In this document: piece by piece, positions 1 to 7,632 of the stretch
Layout of the letters: the number at the start of each line of letters is the position of its first letter
How positions within the stretch are numbered: the first letter of the stretch is position 1
Origin: Bacteroidetes bacterium ADurb.Bin174
GTDB lineage: Bacteria > Bacteroidota > Bacteroidia > Bacteroidales > Paludibacteraceae
NCBI GenBank assembly: GCA_002070265.1
Contig: MWCX01000021.1
Location: 1 to 37,381 of the forward strand
Length of the DNA: 37,381 nucleotides
Direction of reading: 5' to 3'
Made by a program: the position numbers and the translations under genes
The notes under the pieces: generated by a model
Database searches by the model: none
Told to the model about the DNA's origin: nothing
The model's input: only the letters and a program-made list of their open reading frames with translations

Positions 1-127
1 GCCCGCTTCGCTCGAAAAATTAGCGCTCGAACAGCTAAATCGTCCAAACTCGCAACTTCGTTGCTCAAACAAGGACGATTTTTAACGCTGTTCTCACTTA
101 TTTTTCGGCTCATCGGTCAAGGTCGAT
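1..127 (-). repeat. R1 repeat, copy A (cut by window edge)
   Basis: Long imperfect hairpin. Arm blocks CGAAAAAT, GAACAGC and AAATCGTCC on the left pair with ATTTTTCG, GCTGTTC and GGACGATTT on the right; the tip is GCAAC-TTC-GTTGC. The poly-A/T foot seen in the copy at 5648 lies outside the window. It follows the 3' end of the minus-strand cytochrome gene. Other copies: 5648-5824, 7518-7591, 30998-31101 and 37094-37200. Confidence 0.8.
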
Positions 128-150
128 CGCTGAACACCGAAACACCACGG

Positions 151-310
151 GGCTGTTTCAAAAGTAAATATTCAAGTAAAAACCGTAAGGTGTCTTAGAA
201 GCGTCTAAATGCAAGGCACTGAGATTGAGGGCAAAGGAGCATACTGAAGTATGTGACTGAGCCCAAATATCGAAAGTAACGCAGCAGTTGGGCGCTTATG
301 AGACACCGCC
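151..310. repeat. R2 MITE-like repeat, copy 1
   Basis: Element bounded by GGCTGTTTCA on the left and TGAGACACCGCC on the right, which are near-inverted ends. Inside, GGTGTCTTAGAAGCG pairs with CGCTTATGAGACACC. The centre carries a small hairpin (GCATACTGAAGTATG). The right end overlaps the last codons and the stop of the cytochrome gene (TAA at 296-298, minus strand). Other copies are 11926-12043, 32598-32764 and a fragment at 31104-31136. It contains no transposase; ends of this type resemble IS inverted repeats, so a non-autonomous element is likely. Confidence 0.75.
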
Positions 311-999
311 AAATCTTTTCCAGAAGCTAGCTACTTTTTTCCGCTCAATAACACCCCACACAATTAATCCGGCTAATACGATAAGTGCCACAACACCCAA
401 TGCCTTGATCCACGCAATCATCAGGTTATTGCTGTGTACGATTTTGCTGTGCTCCTCGGAGGTAGCAAAAGACAATTTGGTAATTTGTGCAATTTTGGTC
501 AACATGCGGTTGGGGATGGTGCCTTTTGGTATATCCCGGTGACAGGCAACACAAGTATTTTTACGAGTCAGCAAATCACGTTGTGCCTGGGTAAGCGGCA
601 TGGAAGTAGGCCAGTGCGTGTCAATGGTTTGAACTTGCTTTCCATCAAGGGTGAGCAGCCTCATAAAATCACCGTGCAATTCTCTGATAGCAGCAATTTG
701 CGCCTGAGTATACCGGCTCACATTATTCCCTTCGGCATCAATCACATCAGCATAACGGGGTGCGCCCGGCGTTGCATCGTAGATTCCACCATCGATACCG
801 TATCCCGCTGCAACAGGGTTACCGTGACAGTCCACACACTCTCTGGATTTCAAAGAAGTGGTGTGCGGGTTGACTGGCGTCAACTCGATGGCATTATAAC
901 CCGCTTTTGTCTGGGCTACACGGTTCCATACCACCGTCTTTCCATCCTTGTCAATCACGGTACTGACCGTTTGAATCACGCCGACCAGGGGCGAAACCC
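296..999 (-). pseudogene. multihaem cytochrome c, C-terminal part after the frameshift
   Basis: Continues the cytochrome in the -1 frame from about position 999: VSPLVGVIQTVSTVIDKDG and onward. It holds haem motifs 10 (CVDCH) and 11 (CVACH), then a membrane helix (ALGVVALIVLAGLIVWGVI) and a short basic tail. Adding one G to the GGG run at 997-999 restores one frame, so this is a single-base deletion or a sequencing error. The last residues GGVS and the stop come from the end of repeat R2, so the natural C-terminus was probably altered. An open frame extends upstream to 1132 but its first 45 residues are out-of-frame noise. Confidence 0.75.
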
Positions 1000-2859
1000 T
1001 TCCCTCACCATTGATGCCCAAAGGTGCATTCTGTAGTCGCCGTAAGTCGGTGCACCGGGTTGCTTTGCAAATTTCTTGTGATAATCGGCAGTTGTGCCAT
1101 CTGCACCGTAAAGTTGCGGCGAACGAAGCCAATCGGTAGATGATTTGGAATAATCAATCACATATTTATATCCGTAGTATTGCGGCATCCAGGTAGAGTG
1201 ACAGGCATAGCACTCCATTTTTTCTACGTGCTTGGTGGAAACCATCGCCACTTTGGCATCTATCGGATTTTTCCAACTCTTTTCCTTCGCTATTTCTTTT
1301 AGCGTGATTAATTCAAATTCATTGTTGCTACCATCAGAATGTACAATGACACGGTTGCCCCGCCTTACCACATTGCCCAGAGGATTTCCCCGTGCCGAAA
1401 GCAGGTAGCCATCCTCCTTAGGATAAGTGATACCAAATTCTTTGGTAACCTCAAGCGGTTCATCAGCTACACCACGGGCGAGCTTCATGTCAAGCGTTTT
1501 ACCGAACTCATCACCATAGCCCAATGGCAACTCCCACGGATAATGTGTAGGTGTTCCATGACAATCGGCACATTCAATTTCTATCGCACCCAAAGAAGCA
1601 ACATCAATATTTCCGCTGCCGTGCATAGAGTTGGTTGTATGACAGTCCTGACACAGCAGCCCGGTAACTGTCTTTCCATCTTTCTCTATTTGCCGGTGGA
1701 CATCGGCCTGCATATACTTAAACACATAACCGGCATTGGGCTTTTGCGGGAATCCTTTTTCGTCAAAAGGTCCGCGATTGTACGAATCATCCAATGCCAT
1801 CAGTCCCTGATAGGCATGTCCAATCCTGCGTCCGGCAGCATGGCAGGCGGCACAAGTAGAAACCTGTACACCGCTCAATTCATGATTATTAAAGCGGACA
1901 CTCGACTTTCTCGTTCCCTGCATGGCATGCACCATCAGATGTCCGGGTTTATCTTTCGGAATTTCGGGGTCGCCACCCTCGTAAAAGCCCTCATTGCTGT
2001 AAACGCTATGGCAAGCGGCACAGCCCATTCCTCTGTAATGCCCTCTACCCTGATTTCCTTTGTTGTTCAGGTGACAAGCATTGCAATTACGCAAATAGGT
2101 AAAGGCAGCAAGTTCCGGATTTGTCTTTATGTCTTCGGCAGAAACGGCGGGAATCTCTTTCAGTTCGGAAGGAAATTGTCCGGGGAAAGTAGCTGCCATC
2201 TCTTGCATATAATTGATATATTGCCGGGTGCCGAATCGGGGAATTTCTCCGTCGGTATCAACAAGCGTACTGTTGGCATGAACGTGGTCGTAATTTTCAG
2301 TACCAATGCCGAAACTCCACGCTATCGCCTTCATCTTACCTGCATCGCTGTTCATCATAGATAGACGAACATTATAGACATGATCTTCGTGACACTGTCC
2401 GCAAGTATTATTATTTACCTGTAAGGCAGCAGGAACAGGCGTAAAAGCTTTTAGCAGACTACCTTTAGGTACTCCGCTATGTGCCCTGTCTTTATTGTGC
2501 AGTTCGGCAGGTGTACCTCCGTGACAGATGACACAACCGTTAGGGTCACCAAGGGATGCACCTTTTTCAAGTATCTGCTGCATCATCTTTGAGCCGATGG
2601 GACGAGCAGGTTCAATGCCCTGATGGCAGGCGAGACAATACTTTCCTTCAGCCGGAAACGGTTCATTGGCAGAAATATATAAAATATCGGGATGCTCAAA
2701 TTCTGATACTTGCTGTGCGAAAAGTCCGCTTTTCCCGTGTGAATCACCTATAATGCCAACGTAGTAGTTCACCATCCATCCGGCGGCAAACAAGATAACG
2801 AGCATCAATAATAAATTGGTTATTTTTCTTTTGTTTGTGTTTCCCTTCTGTTTAGACAT
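976..2859 (-). CDS. multihaem cytochrome c, N-terminal part (9 CXXCH), frameshifted
   Basis: First and larger part of an approximately 854-residue c-type cytochrome. I chose the Met at 2859 (MSKQKGNTNKRK) over an upstream Met because it gives a positive N-terminus followed at once by one membrane helix (LLLMLVILFAAGWMV), an uncleaved anchor. Nine haem motifs are visible: CLACH, CVICH, CGQCH, CNACH, CAACH twice, CQDCH, CADCH and CYACH. This frame runs into unrelated residues after WASMVREG near position 1000, while the next frame continues the protein with two more CXXCH motifs and a C-terminal membrane helix. The haems would be attached outside the cytoplasmic membrane by the CcsBA protein encoded at 7633. 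The role is probably electron transfer in anaerobic respiration; the substrate cannot be read from the sequence. No CXXCK active-site motif was seen. Confidence 0.85.
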   Translation of the reverse strand: MSKQKGNTNKRKITNLLLMLVILFAAGWMVNYYVGIIGDSHGKSGLFAQQVSEFEHPDILYISANEPFPAEGKYCLACHQGIEPARPIGSKMMQQILEKGASLGDPNGCVICHGGTPAELHNKDRAHSGVPKGSLLKAFTPVPAALQVNNNTCGQCHEDHVYNVRLSMMNSDAGKMKAIAWSFGIGTENYDHVHANSTLVDTDGEIPRFGTRQYINYMQEMAATFPGQFPSELKEIPAVSAEDIKTNPELAAFTYLRNCNACHLNNKGNQGRGHYRGMGCAACHSVYSNEGFYEGGDPEIPKDKPGHLMVHAMQGTRKSSVRFNNHELSGVQVSTCAACHAAGRRIGHAYQGLMALDDSYNRGPFDEKGFPQKPNAGYVFKYMQADVHRQIEKDGKTVTGLLCQDCHTTNSMHGSGNIDVASLGAIEIECADCHGTPTHYPWELPLGYGDEFGKTLDMKLARGVADEPLEVTKEFGITYPKEDGYLLSARGNPLGNVVRRGNRVIVHSDGSNNEFELITLKEIAKEKSWKNPIDAKVAMVSTKHVEKMECYACHSTWMPQYYGYKYVIDYSKSSTDWLRSPQLYGADGTTADYHKKFAKQPGAPTYGDYRMHLWASMVREGFRPWSA

Positions 2860-2912
2860 AAAGCATTCTTTTTTAAAATGATTGTGCAATATCATAATTT
2901 TGTTTTAATTTT

Positions 2913-2944
2913 ACAAATTATATCACAAAAAACATTTAATTTGT
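2913..2944. promoter_or_regulatory. inverted-repeat operator candidate upstream of the cytochrome
   Basis: ACAAATTA (2913-2920) and TAATTTGT (2937-2944) form a perfect 8-base inverted repeat. The element, with its AT-rich spacer and GATTGGATTTTTT-like flank, is nearly repeated at 5871-5903 before the porin gene. On the minus strand TATAAT lies inside it, about 55-65 bases before the cytochrome start. The binding protein is unknown. The rest of the gap 2945-3232 has no gene; near 3120-3160 it holds the leader that is repeated before the second PHP gene. Confidence 0.5.
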
Positions 2945-3232
2945 GATTGGATTTTTTACCATAAATTATAATTGACTGATATAAAAAATGCAAATTCAAG
3001 GCTTTATGTTATTTTATGACTTAACATTGACTTCATGCAATCGTCATTAAAGTGTAACAATAAAGTCTTTTCTTGCAAAAAAAATAATCAAGGAACAAAA
3101 CAGATTCTATAAAAAAACATAATGGATTTAATGAAGTGAACATGAACTGATTGAATCAATTATTTCGCCCATGCGAATGATTAAAATAAATCATTGAGTG
3201 TTCCATACAACAACTTAAAAACAAATTATAAC

Positions 3233-4375
3233 ATGAAAACAAAATTATTAATTCTATCATCATTTGTTGGTTTTGCTTTTCTGGCTCAAGCTCAGGAAAT
3301 CAGCAATGGAGTAATGCGTTTTAATGAACTGCGTAAACCTATTTACAGAGAAATAATCAATATTCCCGAAGTAAATGGTTACCAGGTATTGAAATGCGAT
3401 TTTCATACGCATACTGTATTTTCCGATGGACAGGTATGGCCTACCATTCGTGCTCAAGAAGTGTGGGAAGAAGGACTGGATGCAACGGCTATAACAGATC
3501 ACATTGAATACCATCCCCATAAAAAATTTGTCGAAGTAAATCATAATCGTTCACATGAACTCATTGAAGAACTTTCTAAAAAAAATAACGTTATCTTGAT
3601 AAAGGGGTCAGAAATTACGCGACAAACACCTCCCGGACATTTTAATGCCATTTTCATAAAAGATGCTTCATCTTTTATAGAAGATAATGCCAACGAAAAA
3701 GACTGGGAAGCAGTAATGAAGGCTTTTGAGCAAGATGCTTTTATTTTCTGGAATCACCCCGGCTGGCGACCCAATATTGAAGGTTCGTATGAATGGCTTC
3801 CTTTCATAGAAGAGTTGTACAAAAAAAATGCATTGCACGGAATTGAAGTTATCAACGGATTCGGATTCCATATGAAAGCTCTTGACTGGTGTGTAGATAA
3901 GGGATTGACAGTAATGGGTAGTACCGATATTCACAACCTCATCGCACATGATTATGATCGGAGCAAGGAATATGTTCATCGCACCATGACTCTTGTTATG
4001 GCGAAAGAGAGAACACCGGAATCTATTCGCGAAGCATTAAAAGCCGGAAGAACCGTTGCCTGGGCGAGTAAATATCTGGCAGGGAAAGAAGAAAATGTTA
4101 AAAACCTGGTTAATGCTTGTATAAAATTGTTACCAAGCCATTTTACCCAGGAAAATCAAAATGGAACAAAGACAAACTTTTACGAAATTCAAAATAATAG
4201 TGATTTGTATTTTGAATTAGAGCTTACATCAGGAAAAGGCACCCAAAAAATAACACTTTATCCCATGTCTTCACAACTTATTTCTGCTGAAGCCGGTCAA
4301 CAGTCCATTTCTTATGATGTAACCAATGCTTATGTCAGAAGTAATAAATTTCTCAACATAAGTTTCAGTTTATAA
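3233..4375 (+). CDS. secreted PHP-domain metallophosphoesterase, copy 1
   Basis: 380-residue protein with a signal peptide (MKTKLLILSSFVGFAFLAQAQ, cut near residue 20), so it acts in the periplasm or outside. The PHP metal site is complete: D56-F-H58-T-H60, S64-D-G, T-D89-H90, E127, H136, H175 (FWNHPGW) and D232-I-H234. PHP enzymes of this type hydrolyse phosphate esters; secreted Bacteroidota members resemble the Sb-PDE-like phosphodiesterase group, but the substrate is unknown. An upstream Met at 3194 would bury the signal peptide, so the Met at 3233 was chosen. A close paralogue follows 60 bases downstream in the same direction. The loop after TDH (IEYHPHKK) differs from copy 2 (AERQRHED), the most visible active-site-near difference. 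Confidence 0.85.
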   Translation: MKTKLLILSSFVGFAFLAQAQEISNGVMRFNELRKPIYREIINIPEVNGYQVLKCDFHTHTVFSDGQVWPTIRAQEVWEEGLDATAITDHIEYHPHKKFVEVNHNRSHELIEELSKKNNVILIKGSEITRQTPPGHFNAIFIKDASSFIEDNANEKDWEAVMKAFEQDAFIFWNHPGWRPNIEGSYEWLPFIEELYKKNALHGIEVINGFGFHMKALDWCVDKGLTVMGSTDIHNLIAHDYDRSKEYVHRTMTLVMAKERTPESIREALKAGRTVAWASKYLAGKEENVKNLVNACIKLLPSHFTQENQNGTKTNFYEIQNNSDLYFELELTSGKGTQKITLYPMSSQLISAEAGQQSISYDVTNAYVRSNKFLNISFSL

Positions 4376-4435
4376 AAAATATAATGAATTTAATAAAACG
4401 AACATGAACAGATTTAATAAATTATAAACGTACGT

Positions 4436-5578
4436 ATGAAAACAAAATTATTAATTCTATCATCACTTGTTAGTTTTGCTTTCCTGCTTCAAGCTCAGGA
4501 AATCAGCAATGGAGTGATGCGTTTTAACGAACAGCGTAACCCTATTTACAGAGAAATAATCAATATTCCTGAAGTAAATGGTTACCAGGTATTAAAATGC
4601 GATTTTCACACACATACTGTATTTTCCGATGGACAGGTATGGCCTACCATTCGTGTTCAAGAAGCGTGGGAAGGAGGACTGGATGCAATGGCTGTAACAG
4701 ATCATGCTGAACGCCAGCGCCACGAGGATTTCATCAAAATAGATCGCAATGCTTCATATGAACTCATTGAAGAGCTTTCTAAAAAGAACAACATCATCTT
4801 GATAAGGGGAGCAGAAATTTCGCGGCAAACACCTCCCGGACATTTCAACGCTATTTTCATAGAAGATGCTTCATCTCTTATAAAAGACAATGCCAACGAA
4901 AAAGATTTGGAAGCAATAATGAAAGCTTTTGAACAAGATGCTTTTATTTTCTGGAATCACCCCGGCTGGAAACCTAATGTTAAAGGCTCATATGAATGGA
5001 TACCTTTCGTAGAAGAGTTGTACAAAAAAAATGCATTACACGGAATTGAAGTCATTAACGGATTCGGATTCCATATGAAAGCTCTTGACTGGTGTATAGA
5101 TAAGGGATTAACAGTATTGGGCAATACCGATGCTCACAATCTCATCGGACGTGGTTATGATCTGAGTGAAGAGTATGTTCATCGCACCATGACTCTTGTT
5201 ATGGTGAAAGAGAGGACACCGGAATCTGTTCGCGAAGCTTTAAAAGCCGGAAGAACCGTTGCTTGGGCAAGTAAATATTTGGTAGGAAAAGAAGAGCATG
5301 TTAAAAACCTGGTCAATGCTTGTGTAAAATTGTTACCGAGCCATTTTAGCCAGGAAAATCAAAATGGGACAAAGACAAACTTTTATGAAATTCAAAATAA
5401 TAGTGATTTGTATTTTGAATTAGAGCTTACATCAGGGAAAGGCACCAAAAAAATAACGCTTTATCCCATGTCTTCACAACTTATTTCTGCTGAAGCCGGT
5501 CAACAGTCTATCTCTTATGATGTAACTACTTCCTATGTCAGAAGTGATAAACATCTCAACATAAGTTTCAGCTTATAA
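4436..5578 (+). CDS. secreted PHP-domain metallophosphoesterase, copy 2
   Basis: 380 residues, aligned end to end without gaps with the gene at 3233 and very similar to it. It keeps the signal peptide (MKTKLLILSSLVSFAFLLQAQ) and all PHP metal ligands (DFHTHT, SDG, TDH, E, HFNA, NHPGW, NTDAH). Its upstream 50 bases (ATAATGAATTTAATAAAACG) match the leader of copy 1 (ATAATGGATTTAATGAAGTG), so the duplication included the leader. Changes cluster after the TDH motif and after the last metal motif (NTDAHNLIGRGYD versus STDIHNLIAHDYD), which suggests that substrate preference may differ. Substrate and physiological role are not known. Confidence 0.85.
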   Translation: MKTKLLILSSLVSFAFLLQAQEISNGVMRFNEQRNPIYREIINIPEVNGYQVLKCDFHTHTVFSDGQVWPTIRVQEAWEGGLDAMAVTDHAERQRHEDFIKIDRNASYELIEELSKKNNIILIRGAEISRQTPPGHFNAIFIEDASSLIKDNANEKDLEAIMKAFEQDAFIFWNHPGWKPNVKGSYEWIPFVEELYKKNALHGIEVINGFGFHMKALDWCIDKGLTVLGNTDAHNLIGRGYDLSEEYVHRTMTLVMVKERTPESVREALKAGRTVAWASKYLVGKEEHVKNLVNACVKLLPSHFSQENQNGTKTNFYEIQNNSDLYFELELTSGKGTKKITLYPMSSQLISAEAGQQSISYDVTTSYVRSDKHLNISFSL

Positions 5579-5647
5579 TTGTTGATGATAACTGAATGTT
5601 TTGTGGCTATTTAGTTTATTGAACTTGGGGCTTTACCCCAAACCCCA

Positions 5648-5824
5648 CTTCATTTTTTTGTCTTGATACAAAAAAACGAAGCAAAAAAAAATCAAGACTG
5701 TGCCTGCTTCGCTCAAAAAACTAGCGCTCGATTGACTAAATCGTTCAAACTCGCAACTTCGTTGCTCAAACATGAACGATTTTTAACGTCAATCTTACTT
5801 GTTTTTTGGCTCACCAGGCAAGGT
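5648..5824 (-). repeat. R1 repeat, copy B (complete)
   Basis: The only complete copy with its foot. The foot contains CTTC(A)TTTTTTTGT paired with ACAAAAAAACGAAG, and GTCTTGA paired with TCAAGAC. The hairpin then has TGCCTG, CAAAAAAC, GATTGAC and AAATCGTTC on the left with exact reverse complements on the right, and the tip GCAAC-TTC-GTTGC. Each stem block differs from copy A but changes on both arms. An open frame of 80 codons over this repeat is a by-product of the repeat. Confidence 0.85.
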
Positions 5825-5870
5825 CGGTCTGCGTTCTGCAACACTTTGTCGTGTGTTTTGTTTCAACTAT

Positions 5871-5903
5871 ACAAATTATATCACAAAAAAACACTTAATT
5901 TGT
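5871..5903. promoter_or_regulatory. inverted-repeat operator candidate upstream of the porin
   Basis: ACAAATTA (5871-5878) and TAATTTGT (5896-5903) repeat the element found at 2913-2944, with the same spacer type (TATCACAAAAAA) and similar right flank (CGGGTTTTT). It ends 87 bases before the porin start. Because the arrangement is also found before the cytochrome gene, common control of the two genes is plausible. Confidence 0.5.
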
Positions 5904-5990
5904 AACCGGGTTTTTCTCGTGAAGTATTGATAATACTGAATATTTGCAATAAATTCGCCTCTTTTACATAAGCTAAAAATCAAAAACGCC

Positions 5991-7151
5991 ATGAAAAAAA
6001 ATTACGTTCTTACTATTGCATTTATTTTCACCTGTTTTTGGGGTTGTTTAAGTGGCTCGTCGCTATTCGCACAATCAGCCGATGAAGACATACCTAAATC
6101 GGTTGATCTCTCACTGCATTTACGCCCTGCCTATCACGCTCAATTTAACGGAACACCGATGAAATTTGAAAGTGGTGGATTTAAATTCGACCACATAATA
6201 GTTAACATCGCGGGACAGGTTACGCCAAAGCTCTCTTATAGGTACTTACAGCGATTGAACAAGGTTTCACCCATTTTTACAAAGGAAAATTTGCCCTCCA
6301 CAATTGATTATGCTTATTTAAAATATACGTTCAACAACCAATTTTCGATGACTGCCGGCAAGCAGGCCCTCTTAATTGGCGGTTTTGAATACAACAAATA
6401 TCCTGTGGATGTGTATGACTACAGCGGAATATCAAATTATATTACATGTTATTTAACCGGAATGCAGGTAGCATTTACTCCCGTACAAAACCAGGAATTT
6501 TCTTTCCAAATACTTAATAATCGTATGGGAACATGGCGGGAAGCTATCGGCACTCTGCAGGTAGGTTTGCAACTTGAACCACCTACCCTCCCTCTGTACT
6601 ACTCGCTTGGCTGGAACAGCAACTATTTGGATAATGCTCTTCAACTTCGGTATGCAGCGAATATCACTTCACCTGCAAAGGGTAAAACGCTGGTTATGGT
6701 AAGTGGTGGACAAATGTGGCAATCAGGCCCTTTCAACATTTACATTGATGCCTTCTTTCAACATTCCGAAATTGATTATCTGGGCGGGATCAGAAATTTG
6801 ACAATCAGTCCAGAAAATGTAGTGGAAAATGTGAACTATTTTTCTTTGTTAGGGGAATTGAATTACCGAATCCAGCCCAGGTGGAATATTCTTTTGAAAT
6901 ATTTTTACAATAATTTTTCAACTTACAAATCAAGCATTTTCCTGGACAAGGGTAATTGTCTGACTTCGTGGAATTACCAGGGCGGTATCGAGTTTTATCC
7001 GATGAAAGATGATAATTTACATCTGTTTTTAATCGCAACTTTTAAAAATTATCGCGATCCTGCTGTAGCACAAATTACAGCTCCGGATAACAGTTTTAGA
7101 ATTTCAGCCGGCTTTATTTATCGCATCTCGGTACTCTCTTTAAAGCGTTGA
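5991..7151 (+). CDS. outer-membrane porin (Porin_O_P-like)
   Basis: 386 residues with a signal peptide (MKKNYVLTIAFIFTCFWGCLSGSSLFAQ). The mature part is rich in alternating hydrophobic and polar strands ending in aromatic residues, for example LSYRYLQRLNK, YAYLKYTFNNQFSMTAGKQAL and GFIYRISVL near the C-terminus, as in the phosphate-selective-porin-like family of Bacteroidota. The segment MTAGKQALLIGGFEY resembles the family's conserved region. It probably forms a 16- or 18-strand barrel passing small anions or other solutes. The upstream operator candidate is shared with the multihaem cytochrome, so it may admit a substrate or product of that respiratory pathway (inference). A GGTNCGN tract starts 7 bases after the stop. 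Confidence 0.75.
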   Translation: MKKNYVLTIAFIFTCFWGCLSGSSLFAQSADEDIPKSVDLSLHLRPAYHAQFNGTPMKFESGGFKFDHIIVNIAGQVTPKLSYRYLQRLNKVSPIFTKENLPSTIDYAYLKYTFNNQFSMTAGKQALLIGGFEYNKYPVDVYDYSGISNYITCYLTGMQVAFTPVQNQEFSFQILNNRMGTWREAIGTLQVGLQLEPPTLPLYYSLGWNSNYLDNALQLRYAANITSPAKGKTLVMVSGGQMWQSGPFNIYIDAFFQHSEIDYLGGIRNLTISPENVVENVNYFSLLGELNYRIQPRWNILLKYFYNNFSTYKSSIFLDKGNCLTSWNYQGGIEFYPMKDDNLHLFLIATFKNYRDPAVAQITAPDNSFRISAGFIYRISVLSLKR

Positions 7152-7157
7152 TGGAGA

Positions 7158-7200
7158 GTTCCGGGGTGCGGGATACGTGTTCACGAGTTCCGGAGTCACA
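7158..7200 (+). repeat. GGTNCGN heptanucleotide tract 1
   Basis: Degenerate 7-base units (GTTCCGG, GGTGCGG, GATACGT, GTTCACGA, GTTCCGG) beginning 7 bases after the porin stop. Similar tracts follow three other genes in the same orientation relative to the gene (31140-31240, 33605-33653, 37031-37098). Confidence 0.6.
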
Positions 7201-7316
7201 GGATTGGCTTCTCGCAGATTGGGGAATTAATTTCTCGCAAATTGACGCAGATGTGGAATCGCAGATTGACGCAGATTGTGGAATTTGGGGATAATTCACT
7301 GTTGACCGTCTAAAAA

Positions 7317-7508
7317 TTGTCCGTAGGACAAACACGTGAATAACCCCCGGATTCATCCGGGGAATGTAGAAATAAAAAAGGGTAATAAAACTCTGTAAGA
7401 GTTTCCCTAAACTTTAAATTGTTAAACGCCTACAGCGTTTGAGTGATCGTGGGTTCAGCTGCCCCCAATTAAAATTGGGGGTTATGCACGGGAAACTTCT
7501 ACGAAGTT
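7317..7508. repeat. cluster of six short palindromes
   Basis: Non-coding stretch between porin and ccsBA carrying six different small hairpins: TTGTCC-GTA-GGACAA (7317), CCCCGGA-TTCA-TCCGGGG (7345), AAACTC-TGTAA-GAGTTT (7388), AAACGC-CTACA-GCGTTT (7424), CCCCCAAT-TAAA-ATTGGGGG (7462) and AACTTC-TAC-GAAGTT (7494). Four share a TA at the centre. This type of micro-palindrome is dispersed in many Bacteroidota genomes. Before it, 7201-7316 holds repeated GCAGATTGACGCAGATTG-like words and no gene. Confidence 0.65.
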
Positions 7509-7517
7509 AAAAAAGCC

Positions 7518-7591
7518 AATTTTTCGAGCGAAGCGGGCGTAGTCTTGATTTTTTTTTGCTTCGTTTTTTTGTATCAAGACAAAAAAATGAA
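7518..7591 (+). repeat. R1 repeat, copy E (foot only)
   Basis: Retains TTTTTCGAGCGAAGCGGGC and the complete foot (AGTCTTGATT ... GTATCAAGAC, CTTCGTTTTTTTGT ... ACAAAAAAATGAAG) but lacks the main hairpin. It ends 42 bases before the ccsBA start. Confidence 0.7.
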
Positions 7592-7632
7592 GAGAAATTT
7601 GAAGCAAAAAACATAGATTAAGAAAAATATTT

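Noticed and set aside
994-1008. Programmed -1 frameshift in the cytochrome
   Set aside because: The A-GGG-TTT site is not a standard slippery heptamer and cytochromes are not known to use frameshifting; a base deletion is simpler.
434-1036. 200-codon open frame on the plus strand
   Set aside because: Antisense to the C-terminal part of the cytochrome; no domain or signal.
1339-2364. 341-codon open frame on the plus strand
   Set aside because: Antisense to the haem-rich cytochrome gene; no recognisable domain. The opposite strand has nine CXXCH motifs.
5663-5905. 80-codon open frame over repeat R1, with a similar one at 30923-31117
   Set aside because: The peptide similarity (QKNEAKKNQD) comes from the R1 DNA repeat; the half copies break it, and there is no sign of coding selection.
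7158-7200. CRISPR-like array from the heptad tracts
   Set aside because: Units are 7 bases with no spacers; no cas genes in the window.
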